DNA of 64,000 nt from Rhizobium sp. Root274. GTDB taxonomy: Bacteria > Pseudomonadota > Alphaproteobacteria > Rhizobiales > Rhizobiaceae. A model generated the notes under the pieces. The model saw nothing but the letters and a program-made list of their open reading frames with translations. It had not been told where the DNA came from and made no database searches. This document shows, one piece after another, positions 26,201 to 33,572 of this stretch (position 1 is the stretch's first letter; each line of letters starts with the position of its first letter). The translations under genes were made by a program, and so were the position numbers. The DNA lies in contig NZ_LMJE01000012.1 of assembly GCF_001429245.1 (NCBI RefSeq), forward strand, positions 1,649 to 65,648, read 5' to 3'.

Positions 26201-26367
26201 GGCGCGGCTCCCGGCAAGCCCACGCTCACTGTCACGATCGGAAGATCCACGTTCGGCATTTGTGTCACGGGCATCCGATAGAAGCTGAACAGCCCCACTG
26301 CGCACAGGACGAGGAAAAGCGCGATAGGTGGAACTGGATGGCGAATCGCCCAGGTCGAGAGATTCAT
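23278..26367 (-). CDS. RND-family efflux pump inner-membrane transporter (AcrB/HAE1-like)
   Basis: 1029 residues, the normal length. It opens LSTWAIRHPVPPIALFL and carries the paired periplasmic domains and about 12 membrane helices. Family motifs include GVLVDDAIVEIENI (about 397-410, with paired Asp for proton relay) and GIVTKNAIMLVEFA (about 930-943). It exports hydrophobic or amphiphilic compounds as a trimer with the adaptor encoded directly upstream. Start and adaptor stop overlap (ATGA), so translation is coupled. No outer-membrane factor or dedicated regulator is adjacent; the pump would borrow a TolC-like channel. Substrate unknown. Confidence 0.95.
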   Translation of the reverse strand: MNLSTWAIRHPVPPIALFLVLCAVGLFSFYRMPVTQMPNVDLPIVTVSVGLPGAAPAEVVSQVVQPIEAQVSDISGVRHVSATADDGVANLTIEFSVGTNTDRALNDVKDAVTGARGDMPDSITEPVIQRLDFTGAPILSYAVSDPGRSIEALSTFVDDVVAPELQAVEGVGSVARAGGADREIRVEVDPDRLLALGLTISDITSQLAQGNIDLGGGAGDLAGQQYSIRALGSANSLQDLAARPIRLPSGSTVRLDRLASVTDEATEPENFALLEGQPVVAFGVFRATGASDLVAAENAKARLQTLSEQYPDMQFALVDDATIYTEANFESAMATLYEGAVLAIVVVFLFLRDWRATLVALVALPLSAIPTFAVMDALGFSLNTISLLGITLVVGVLVDDAIVEIENIVRHMQMGRDAYTASEEAASEIGTTVIAISLTIVAVFAPVSFMGGIAGQFFQQFGITVAVAVLFSLLVARLITPMFAAYFMKSYAETGEKTDGWMMRTYLGILSWTLHHKIMTLVAGVAIFAVSIYSATLLPTEFIPPSDTGRATVTVELPPGATLAKARWVAERVTTRVSQVEEIESIFVEGESATRLTVQINYGQREDRERTAQQIKEDIEAQLAEVPDVRFFLLSDNGARDVSVNIRGDTAAAALAGARAMADVMKTLPELRNVTTDAALLRPEIQITPLPERAAELGVSTTALAQTIRLATMGATEPNLPRFDAGEEQVPIRIRLEEEARDNLSHLAGLRVEAASGAQIPVMAVADVRLAAGPSVIQRYDRKYRVSVAADLAEDVALGPATQAIARVSAAVNLPEGTTIQPAGDAETMNEIFEGFAFAMVSGILLVYVVLVLLFGSFVTPITILLSLPLAIGGAIFALYLYGSGIGLPVVIGFLMLMGIVTKNAIMLVEFAMEAVKNGADRASAMIDAGHKRARPIIMTTIAMSAGMVPSALSHETGGEFRAPMAIAVIGGLFLSTVLSLLFVPSLFVVLEKLKDHLRRLLGFALGGERKRTNSPASRLVSHEYRSKT

Positions 26368-27605
26368 GGCAAGTCGGCCTCGGTCTTTGCTGTGTCGCGT
26401 TGATCGGCTTCCAGCCCTGACATTGTTTCCCGAACCGGACGTATTACATCGCCGTCATCGAAGAAGGTTCCGGCAGTGGCTATGACATCGTCGCCAATGT
26501 CCAATCCTGAGACGATCTCACGCCAATCCTGCCAAACAAGACCCGGCTTGACCGGGAGACGTTGAACTGTATTGCCATCTACATGCAAAACGTAAGCGCC
26601 GCTGGCGTCACTGATTACTGCGCTTGCTGGTACGGCTAAATTCTTGCGACTTTCGGCAGTGACCCAGCCGCCCGCATACAAGCCCGGCCGCAATCCATCC
26701 TGCTGCTCGAGGGCGATCCGGACGGTGCCCATTCGATCTGTCCGGTCGACCTGGGCGGAGATCAGGCGCACCGTACCATCAACCCGGCCTACGCCCGCGA
26801 CTTCGAGTTGCGCAGGGTCACCTTCGCTCAACAAACCCAGATCGGTTTCGATCACCTCCACCTCTGCCTCTACCTCGCCATTTCTGATGATCGTGTAGAT
26901 TGGCTCGCCGGTGGTGCTGGCAGTGGCGCCAATCTGGCCATTCCGCGCGGAGATGACGCCGGCGACTGGCGCTTTAATGCGCGCCGTGTCGAGGTTGTCT
27001 AGGGCAACCTTTAACGCGGTCTCCGCCTGCTGAAGTTGAGCCTCTGCGACAGCAACGCCGCTACGTGCCGATTCCAGCTCCGCTTGAGCAGTCAAGGCAG
27101 TCGCCGTCGCTTCGTCGAGTGCAGCCTGCGTCGAAGTCCCGCGCTCCTGCAGTTGCCTTGTCCGATCCAGTGATTGCTGAGCTTGTGTAGCTCTTGCTTC
27201 AGCCGAGGCCACCGTGGTGCGTGCCTGCTGCGCCGCAGCTTGGGAACGCGAAAGCTCCGCCTCTGCTCTGGCAACTTCGGTGCGCAACGTGCGGTCCTCG
27301 AGCTCCGCGACGACCTCTCCTTTTTCCACTCGATCACCAACCTCGAGCTCCAGCTGCGTGATCTTGTAACCTCCGATCTCAGGGTAGACGAGAGCCTCTT
27401 CACGAGAGACAAGCGTTCCAGAGATTGGGACACGGCGCAGCAGCTCTTTGACACTCGCCTTTGCCACAGTCACTAACGGGACACGCACCCCGACCTCTGG
27501 CTTTTCTCTTTCTTGATCTCCAGCGGAGAGCGGCGCTACCACGTTCACCACGATAGTCAGAGCAATTGCGGCTGGGAGGAGCCGGCGGTGGAGCAAGGGG
27601 GACAT
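26364..27605 (-). CDS. RND efflux periplasmic adaptor subunit (membrane fusion protein)
   Basis: 413 residues from ATG 27605 (GGAG 6 nt upstream; an ATG 18 bp earlier lacks a site). A signal region (AIALTIVVNVVAPLSAG) is followed by the lipoyl half-motifs (YKITQLELEVGDRVEKGEVVAELED), a long alpha-helical hairpin rich in Ala/Gln/Glu (about 105-195), the second lipoyl half (IKAPVAGVISARNGQIG) and beta-barrel domains. It bridges the inner-membrane pump at 23278 and an outer-membrane channel. It is the first gene of a two-gene operon. Confidence 0.94.
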   Translation of the reverse strand: MSPLLHRRLLPAAIALTIVVNVVAPLSAGDQEREKPEVGVRVPLVTVAKASVKELLRRVPISGTLVSREEALVYPEIGGYKITQLELEVGDRVEKGEVVAELEDRTLRTEVARAEAELSRSQAAAQQARTTVASAEARATQAQQSLDRTRQLQERGTSTQAALDEATATALTAQAELESARSGVAVAEAQLQQAETALKVALDNLDTARIKAPVAGVISARNGQIGATASTTGEPIYTIIRNGEVEAEVEVIETDLGLLSEGDPAQLEVAGVGRVDGTVRLISAQVDRTDRMGTVRIALEQQDGLRPGLYAGGWVTAESRKNLAVPASAVISDASGAYVLHVDGNTVQRLPVKPGLVWQDWREIVSGLDIGDDVIATAGTFFDDGDVIRPVRETMSGLEADQRDTAKTEADLP

Positions 27606-28184
27606 CACGTTCTCCAGATCCATGGCACGTCTTGATGCAGACTAGCTAGGGTCAATGACACAATGGTCAAACCGAAAGCGCTTTCTGCTCGAAGTAAGAC
27701 TGTAGGCCAATTCTCGGCGAAGGCGGGACTGATTTGGCAGTTCGGTTCGGCTGTTAAGGAGATCGACTGATACTCCACGCAAATTGGAGCACGTGCTGCC
27801 CGAGCTCCTGGTATCGAAATCGCCCGGGTCAACTGGTTCAAAACTTTACATGCTCCCGATCGGTCCCAAATACTAATGTCGCCCCTATTGATGATGTAAA
27901 GCGAGCATACGCAGCTCGAGACGCCTGGCTGCAGCAGCGGCATAGGTGAGAGCAGGTGCGGACATCGCGTGGAGTCTGGGCATCGACCTCGTGGGCAGAA
28001 CTGCGGAGGATGCCGGGCGAGCTAATTCTTAACTGCCGTTGGATGCCAACTCGCGTAAGGCTTCGACATCCATCGCAAGTCTGCGGCTGCAACCGGTCGG
28101 GCAAGATGTTTATCGCGTGTCACATCTGGTGGACAATTGCTGAGCGGTTGGTGATCCAGCAGCGACGATAGGCGTAGTGCTGTT
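27606..28184. other. Promoter side of the RND operon, no gene seen
   Basis: About 580 bp without a convincing gene. On the minus strand, TTGACC occurs twice around 27650-27670 just upstream of the adaptor and could form part of a promoter. Nothing else was recognised. Confidence 0.45.
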
Positions 28185-28550
28185 ATGGCATTTCAGACTA
28201 ATTTGAAGCCACATTCCCAAACTGTCGGGAAAGCACCAGGCAGCGTTGACACGACCTTTGCAAGGTATAGGCCAATGCTACAAAAAATGTTCAAAGCCAT
28301 TCCTCGCGCGCTACCTCCGAATGACTGCTGGATGATACAAGAAATCGCTGAAAAGCTTAAGGAGCCGCTCAGACCTGAGGATCTGGCACTTTTGCAGAAT
28401 GCTCTCGAAAGGGTCTGTGAGATACGTGGTCAGGCAGTTGCGTCGCCTCAAGCAAACCTAGATGCGAAGATATTGATAACGTTGTTCCAGAGCGGCATCC
28501 GTAACAGGCATCAACTTGTCGCAATGCTCACCGGCCAAAAATTTCCGTGA
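28185..28550 (+). CDS. Hypothetical protein
   Basis: 121 residues, not recognised. Predicted mainly helical with no signal or membrane segment: IQEIAEKLKEPL and LALLQNALERV form likely helices, and the C-terminus LFQSGIRNRHQLVAMLTGQ resembles a small helical bundle. The ribosome site is weak, so the start is uncertain. It stands alone upstream of the ParDE pair in an otherwise gene-poor stretch. Codon use looks like real coding. Confidence 0.5.
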   Translation: MAFQTNLKPHSQTVGKAPGSVDTTFARYRPMLQKMFKAIPRALPPNDCWMIQEIAEKLKEPLRPEDLALLQNALERVCEIRGQAVASPQANLDAKILITLFQSGIRNRHQLVAMLTGQKFP

Positions 28551-28766
28551 GAGACTGCTTTGGGCAGCAACTTAGTATCCTATCGCCGGACTTATCCATA
28601 GGCGGTCTTGCCTTCGGAGCTGTTTCAAGAGCAGTATCAATGCTCGTTCAGTTCCATAATTCTGCATCCGCTGCACAGAGCAGCTAAGTAATTGGCGAAA
28701 CTTATCTTATGGACGCGCCGCAGATGCGATAACTGCCACGGCCTTCTGCACTTTGCCATTAGCCCA

Positions 28767-29084
28767 TCATGCCTTAAACAGCCTGGAGAGGTCACGCCGT
28801 CCGTCCACCACTCGGACAATCTCGACGGCATCAACAGGGCCGTCATCGGTGTCGGGCCTCATCTCGTAGAGGATCACATAGGGCGCTTCGACCAACATCC
28901 GAGCCGTGCGGAACACTTCCGGGTGACGCTCGCCCAAACGCGGGTGCTCTATCAGCAATTCAGTCTTACGGCGAAAGTTGGCGAAGTACCGCTCCGCGCT
29001 GCGCGGCTGCTCTTTCCGCATTTCGATGTAGATGCTCTTAACGTCGGCGCGCGCCTTTGGGGTCCAAAAGAGCTTAACGGGCAT
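28767..29084 (-). CDS. parE: ParE/RelE-superfamily toxin
   Basis: 105 residues. The fold pattern is VKLFWTPKARADVKSIYIEM (first strand and helix), HPRLGERHPEVFRTARML and YVILYEMRPD, ending with IVRVVDGRRDLSRLF, the typical C-terminal strand of ParE toxins. ParE members poison gyrase; RelE members cleave mRNA. The sequence resembles ParE more. Its start overlaps the antitoxin end by 11 bp, so the pair is translationally coupled. No catalytic disruption is seen. Confidence 0.88.
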   Translation of the reverse strand: MPVKLFWTPKARADVKSIYIEMRKEQPRSAERYFANFRRKTELLIEHPRLGERHPEVFRTARMLVEAPYVILYEMRPDTDDGPVDAVEIVRVVDGRRDLSRLFKA

Positions 29085-29355
29085 GGGGAGCTGCAGACGC
29101 TACTTCCTGACGTGCTTCATCCAACACCGCATCAAAATCCACCTCAACCGCAAGGCCACTATCTTTGCCTTCTTCCCACATCGCACGCAACTTGGCGATA
29201 TCTTCGCGCTTTTGCATCCATTTGGCCGACCAATCGCGCATGGCTTCGCGAACAACTTCGCTTCCGCTGGCATAAGCGCCACTGTTCACAGCGTCACGCA
29301 ATAACTCGGCGTGTTGGGGTGTCATCGAAACGCTGATTTTTTCAACATTTGGCAT
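29074..29355 (-). CDS. parD: ParD-type antitoxin
   Basis: 93 residues from ATG 29355. The N-terminus EKISVSMTPQHAELLRDAVNSG and YASGSEVVREAMRDW is the ribbon-helix-helix of ParD/CC2985-type antitoxins. The acidic C-terminal tail wraps the toxin. A further upstream ATG adds residues outside the family pattern and was not used. Autoregulation is likely, as an inverted repeat lies at 29376-29393. Confidence 0.88.
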   Translation of the reverse strand: MPNVEKISVSMTPQHAELLRDAVNSGAYASGSEVVREAMRDWSAKWMQKREDIAKLRAMWEEGKDSGLAVEVDFDAVLDEARQEVASAAPHAR

Positions 29356-29375
29356 AGGCGACCTCCAAAGGCATC

Positions 29376-29393
29376 TGGTAGCAATTTTTACCA
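29376..29393. promoter_or_regulatory. Inverted repeat upstream of parD
   Basis: TGGTA-N8-TACCA, 21 bp upstream of the parD start, is a candidate operator for the ParD ribbon-helix-helix. Confidence 0.35.
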
Positions 29394-29499
29394 CCAAAGG
29401 CCCGGAGAGGCAATATGGTTGCTGGGCCTCGTGGTGTACTGTTCCAGCTGCAAGGTCATGAAGGAGACGGCTCTACGGGGCTGGAAGTTACATGCCGCG

Positions 29500-29520
29500 G
29501 GTTCGAATCCTTTCAAGGCG
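29500..29520 (+). other. tRNA T-arm-like fragment
   Basis: GGTTCGAATCC matches the universal T-arm consensus and is followed by TTTCAAGGCG. A near-identical 21-nt string occurs at 11009-11029. No acceptor or D-arm pairs around it, so it is not an intact tRNA. Confidence 0.35.
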
Positions 29521-29576
29521 AATGGCAATTGGCCGCTTCCGTCACAGGTGCGAACCACGAGCAGAGAGGACGGCAT

Positions 29577-29831
29577 ATGAAAGACACTATGATCTGCGTG
29601 GACGGTGAGGGCCGTCTTGCGAAATCGATGCACACTGCGGATCTGATACCATCAGAAATACAGGCTCCGGCACTAGCGGCCGCCGCCAGTGCTACTGATA
29701 TGACTGCCAACGTTCAGCAATGGCTTCTGCCCGCGCTCTTAGCTCATCCCTGTCAATACCCAGTTTCCGAAGCGCTCTGGCAGCAACACCTTGCGGCGCA
29801 TCCGTTACGACCGATACTATGTGAGCACTGA
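29577..29831 (+). CDS. Doubtful small ORF
   Basis: 84 residues starting at ATG 29577 with GAGAGGA upstream. No family features. Its 3' half is antisense to the Clp-N gene, so at most one of the two overlapping frames is likely real there, and the Clp-N gene is far better supported. Confidence 0.2.
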   Translation: MKDTMICVDGEGRLAKSMHTADLIPSEIQAPALAAAASATDMTANVQQWLLPALLAHPCQYPVSEALWQQHLAAHPLRPILCEH

Positions 29832-30210
29832 GAAGTGGCCTATGATAGTGACGCTTTGCCGCGAGCTTCTGTATGATTTCCTGCCCTGAAGGTGCTGCCT
29901 CGAACAGTATGTCTTTAGACAGAAGAGGCGCTGCTTCGGAGGGGGTCGGCATCTCTGTAATCTCAACACCAATCGCACGGAGCGCGTCACGATACTGATC
30001 AGCGATAGCTGATCTAACCGTACGAGGATCAGCACCAAGCTCCTCGAAAGCCATGCGAGCAGTTCCATCCGGCAAGTCAAGAGCCGCCAGTAGGAAGTGT
30101 TCGGCGCCTGGATCGTGCTGTCCGTCTTTTAGTGCGTACGCTTCAGCTGTCTTGCACAAACGGGTGATTGTCTTTGCAGATCGGAACTTTGTTCTGAGGC
30201 TTTCGAACAT
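29692..30210 (-). CDS. Stand-alone Clp N-terminal domain protein
   Basis: 172 residues from ATG 30210. It contains two Clp-N-like repeats: LCKTAEAYALKDGQHDPGAEHFLLAALDL with MAFEELGAD (about 18-65), and SKDILFEAA...SAHIVSVVTD with ALRKLGID (about 95-155). There is no AAA+ ATPase domain. In ClpA/ClpC these repeats bind adaptors and substrates, so a free Clp-N protein may act as an adaptor or decoy. The HTH gene lies 8 bp upstream in the same transcript, a pairing known in several bacterial groups. Regulation is probably through the palindromes at 30445-30490. Confidence 0.82.
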   Translation of the reverse strand: MFESLRTKFRSAKTITRLCKTAEAYALKDGQHDPGAEHFLLAALDLPDGTARMAFEELGADPRTVRSAIADQYRDALRAIGVEITEMPTPSEAAPLLSKDILFEAAPSGQEIIQKLAAKRHYHRPLLSAHIVSVVTDAPQGVAARALRKLGIDRDELRARAEAIAERWQSYQ

Positions 30211-30218
30211 CACATTAC

Positions 30219-30443
30219 CTAACCTATCTCTGGAATGTCTTGAGTCATATCCACCAACCGTCTGTGGGCCGCTTGCTTGGACACCCCAAGAGCTTGCGCA
30301 ATGTTGGACCACGTCCAGCCTTGGCGGAGCGCGGCGCGGACCGCTTCGCGCTCGATACCGTCTGCCAGTCTGCGTAAAGCCACCACGGCGGCGAGGGCTT
30401 CTTCGGGATTATCGGATTTTATCACGTCGCTGAGATCAATCAT
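30219..30443 (-). CDS. Small helix-turn-helix protein paired with Clp-N protein
   Basis: 74 residues. A helix-turn-helix fills the C-terminal half (WTWSNIAQALGVSKQAAHRRL, within residues 43-64). The start codon directly abuts the palindrome at 30445-30462, leaving no room for a normal ribosome site, so the message may be leaderless or translation may be gated by DNA-level control. It most likely binds that palindrome and represses itself and the Clp-N gene. Confidence 0.8.
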   Translation of the reverse strand: MIDLSDVIKSDNPEEALAAVVALRRLADGIEREAVRAALRQGWTWSNIAQALGVSKQAAHRRLVDMTQDIPEIG

Positions 30444-30444
30444 T

Positions 30445-30490
30445 CGTCAACATATGTTGACGAGCAGCGCATTTGTCAACATTTGCTGAC
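30445..30490. promoter_or_regulatory. Tandem palindromic operators of the HTH/Clp-N operon
   Basis: 30445-30462 is a perfect 18-bp palindrome (CGTCAACATATGTTGACG). 30475-30490 is a near copy (GTCAACATTTGCTGAC). Their centres are 29 bp apart. A half site, GTCAACATT, recurs at 30908-30916. The sites lie 1 bp upstream of the HTH start codon. Confidence 0.7.
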
Positions 30491-31141
30491 GATGTTTGAG
30501 GGTGCCGTCAAGGCAAGACGTCTGCACGAACTCGAACTGAGCGACTGGTGAACCATGCTGCTGTACGTCGTTCAAGTCTGTTTCAGGTTGCCGACAGGTA
30601 GCTGCTTTCGTAGCGCCACAGGTTTGGCGGGCGCGCTCATGTGGATAGTGCGGATACCAGAATCAAGGGAGACTAGCAGCTTTGGTTCACCGGTAAATGC
30701 GCGCGCTGTGATAAAGGAAGAGCGGACGCTATCGCAAAAGTAATGCGTGCGGGCACATGTCATATCTTGGAGCCACAGGCTTCGGCGTGCCACTTCATCA
30801 AAAAGCAACTCTGCATCGTCTTCGCTCCCCCCTCTTCTCAAAATTGGGGCGTAGCTCAAGCTCCTCAGAGCAGACACACCGGCGCCTGCTCTCGTCCGAT
30901 GTCATTTGTCAACATTCCCTAACCAACGAGTAGAGGGTTGGCCCTCTAGTGCTCTTTGAATGCATCGCATAGCTTTTCCAAACTGCGGTTTGAGAGCAGC
31001 TCATTGATTTTTTCGGTCTGCTGCGTGGCGCGTGGAGATCCAACTCAAGCCGTTTTGCATACTTCAGTCTGCGTATCTGCATCCATGCGTCGCGGTTTGA
31101 CTCTTCGCGCAACTCAGAAAATGAGAAGGAGAAACGTTGTC
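30491..31141. other. Intergenic region, no supported gene
   Basis: About 650 bp. A minus-strand frame around 30572-30877 lacks a ribosome site and family features. The only recognised element is the operator half site at 30908-30916. Confidence 0.45.
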
Positions 31142-31699
31142 ATGACCACGAGGATCGCACTTGTTATTGGTGCTTGCAGCGGATTGGGCTACTCCTGCGT
31201 GATGAGTCTTGTGAAGTCAGATGTTCACATCATCGGCACCTACACCTCGCAGGCCGAGTTTCCCGAAGAGATAGTGCGAGAGGTCGAGTGGATTGGTGGC
31301 CGTGCAGTCATGCTGAAACTGGATGCGAGACAGCCGGATTTGCAACCCTTCGTTCTCGATATCGTTGAAGCGCTCGAAACAAACTTCGGGGCCAGCAAGC
31401 TCGATAACGTGATTATCAATACGGGAACGGTATTCGAGCCATCGGTGACAAGAAAACTGGATCATTGGCAGTTTTACGCCACGCATGTGCGATTGCCTCA
31501 CCTGCTGACCGAAGCAATTGGCGACCTTTTGACGGACACATGCGAGGTCGTGCTCATCTCGTCGATCGACAGGCGAGGTTCTGGCAAGATCACATCGTCT
31601 CACGGCCAAGCAATTCCGGCTGGCTTCAGGGCTTTTCCAGCTTCTGTTGCCGAAGTCTGGCCAGCACATCCTTGCCGCGGGCAGGGCGAGGACGGTTAG
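31142..31699 (+). pseudogene. Truncated short-chain dehydrogenase (SDR) fragment, copy 1
   Basis: The frame starts at ATG 31142 (GAGAAGGAG upstream) with a Rossmann start, ALVIGACSGLGYSCVMSL, in which the usual TGxxxGxG is IGACSGLG. It continues through LDNVIINTGTVFE (degenerate NNAG) and LPHLLTEAI to the active-site strand VVLISS. After about residue 142 the sequence loses SDR character; the YxxxK catalytic pair and C-terminal half are absent. The frame runs on to 31699 as unrelated sequence. A paralogue at 52003 is truncated at the same place. It is most likely non-catalytic. Confidence 0.7.
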
Positions 31700-31798
31700 G
31701 AAAGAGCTTCGAGATCTGTCAGCAGGGGTGGGACGCGGCGAAAGTGCTTGAGCCGCTTTGACATCCGCTTCACGCTCTTGCGTTCCAATACTTTAAAA

Positions 31799-31818
31799 AA
31801 GCCGCATGCTGGCGGCTT
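31799..31818 (-). terminator. Intrinsic terminator of the DUF4177-like gene
   Basis: AAGCCGC-N6-GCGGCTT forms a 7-bp stem followed on the minus strand by TTTTTAAAG. It lies about 90 bp after the stop of the minus-strand gene at 31905. Confidence 0.75.
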
Positions 31819-31904
31819 CCTTCTTCTCGCCTTCGCGGCACCACTGGCCTGATCCCACAGATCAGAAGGGCCTCACTCACGACGTCACCGCGGTCGCAGA
31901 TAGC

Positions 31905-32051
31905 TTAAGCGTCAATTGCCCGTTTGAAGAAATAATGCAGGACGAAATGTCCCGGCGAGACGACTGCAACGAGCTCCCATCCCTTGGATCCAAACTCGTT
32001 CATTTCCTCAGCCGTCAAAGCTCGTTCAATCGTACAATATTCCCATCGCAT
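31905..32051 (-). CDS. DUF4177-like small protein
   Basis: 48 residues. ATG 32051 has a strong GGGAGG site 7 nt upstream. The sequence MRWEYCTIERALTAEEMNE followed by GSKGWELVAVV and HFVLHYFFKR follows the DUF4177 pattern (WEY start, GxxGWEL centre, FKR end). Such proteins are small cytoplasmic beta-sheet proteins of unknown function. It has its own terminator, which supports expression. Too short for many gene finders. Confidence 0.75.
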   Translation of the reverse strand: MRWEYCTIERALTAEEMNEFGSKGWELVAVVSPGHFVLHYFFKRAIDA

Positions 32052-32480
32052 GGTCGCGCCTCCCGGTTGTCTGTTGCCGTAAACCAATTAGTTCGGTTTG
32101 GTTTTGCGTCAACCCAGGATGGCAGGTCACTGTGAAAGCTGATGTATCAACAGACGTGGCTCATGGCTTGATCTTCAAGAGTGCCATTTTTCCAAAAACG
32201 CCACGCGGGCAGATGGGCACAATTGCTACATCCATCCCGGTTGGAGATAGGTCGTGGTTGAAGATTCTGGAACGCCGGCGGATTTTCTCGCGTAAAGACC
32301 CGTCAAGGCTTTGTCGGTGGTCTTATTGTCGTGGGACATGGCGATTTGATCGCCGGCGTCGGCCAGGGGCGTCTTGTTGCATGGGTGTCTTCATCCTCAA
32401 AATCGATCCTGGCAAACGGGCAGCCATCGAAACCGAATTCCACTGATCTGGCCCGCTTTTGGCCGCGGGGAAAGAGGTTG
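32052..32480. other. Intergenic region, no supported gene
   Basis: About 430 bp. Broken frames on the plus strand (32132-32446) look coding-like in places but have no recognisable family; possible remnant. An inverted repeat, AAACC-N9-GGTTT, at 32081-32099 lies upstream of the DUF4177-like gene. Confidence 0.4.
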
Positions 32481-33383
32481 TTACATCGATTGTCTGAGGC
32501 CGATCACGCTGGAGATCGGCGACTGTCCGAATTCGCGTCGGTATTCACGGCTGAATTGGGCAGGACTTTCGTAGCCGACATCATAGGCTGATGATGCAGC
32601 GTCAAGTCCGGCCACGATCATCAAGCGGCGCGCTTCATTGAGTTGCAGGCGCTTGCGATACTGGACGGGGCTCACGCCGGTCACCTGCTTGAAATGCCGG
32701 TGAAACGTTGACACTCCCATATGCGCGATATCGGCAAGGTGACTTATGGATTGACGTTCGCGGAAGTGCTGTTTGAGCCATTCCAGCGCCCTGATGATGC
32801 TGCTCGAGGCGCCTTCCATCGACGCGAGTAAAGCGAGACGTGTACCGACCGGGCTCATGATCAGACGATAGATGATCTCTCGTCGTATGGACTGAGCGAA
32901 GAGGTCGATTTCGTTCGGTCGCTCTGTCAAACGGCACAAGCGGGACAGCGCTTCGAGGAGGTCAGGGGTTACAGCTGAGCTGGCTATCCCGAGAAGCGGA
33001 GCCTCACCACGCGTCTCGTGCGGGATCTCGGATATCAAGGTGCGAACAAGGCTGAGATCTATCCTCAGCAAGATTCCGAAATACGGGTCGCCCACACTGG
33101 CCTGCGTGACCCAAGCCGTCACTGGAAGGTCGATGGACGTGAGGAGAAAGTGTGTGCTGCCATAGTCATAGCAGTTACTGCCAAGAACAACACGCTTCCT
33201 GCCTGAAATGACCAGAGACAGACTGGCTTCCATCATTCCCACATAAGGTATCGTTGGTGACGTGTGACGGTGGAACGTAAGACCGGGCACCTGCGTGTAG
33301 GTCGCGCCCTCATTCGGTGCCCAGCGGCTGAAGCCGTTTGCCAAGGTCTGCTGCATATGCTCGATCATTCTGAACAATTCCAA
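32481..33383 (-). CDS. AraC-family transcriptional regulator
   Basis: 300 residues. The N-terminal AraC_N (cupin-like) domain spans about 25-180 (PGLTFHRHTSPTIPYVGMMEASLS). Two HTH motifs follow at about 210-285: SISHLADIAHMGVSTFHRHFK and AYDVGYESPAQFSREYRREFG. It is divergent from the aldo/keto reductase at 33573, the same arrangement as yqhC with its reductase targets, so activation of that gene by an aldehyde-type signal is plausible. Start at 33383; a later ATG at codon 6 is possible. Confidence 0.9.
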   Translation of the reverse strand: MELFRMIEHMQQTLANGFSRWAPNEGATYTQVPGLTFHRHTSPTIPYVGMMEASLSLVISGRKRVVLGSNCYDYGSTHFLLTSIDLPVTAWVTQASVGDPYFGILLRIDLSLVRTLISEIPHETRGEAPLLGIASSAVTPDLLEALSRLCRLTERPNEIDLFAQSIRREIIYRLIMSPVGTRLALLASMEGASSSIIRALEWLKQHFRERQSISHLADIAHMGVSTFHRHFKQVTGVSPVQYRKRLQLNEARRLMIVAGLDAASSAYDVGYESPAQFSREYRREFGQSPISSVIGLRQSM

Positions 33384-33572
33384 AGTCGCGGCGCAGGGCT
33401 ATCTCAGATATTGGATCCTTGCTAGGCTAGCCGCCCTTCTATGACAACGGGATCCTCGCCGACGAGAGAGGATTGTGCAATCATACGATTGAAACGTGCT
33501 ACTGCTTCCAGGTCGCACCCGAATAGTTTCCTGAATGGCGTGCAACTCCTGCCGCCCCGAAGGAGAGATGAG

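Noticed and set aside
29577..29831. Small frame with a good ribosome site overlapping the Clp-N gene
   Set aside because: Antisense over half its length to a better-supported gene; kept only as a low-confidence feature.
30572..30877. Minus-strand frame in the gap after the HTH operator
   Set aside because: No ribosome site, unusual composition, no recognised family.
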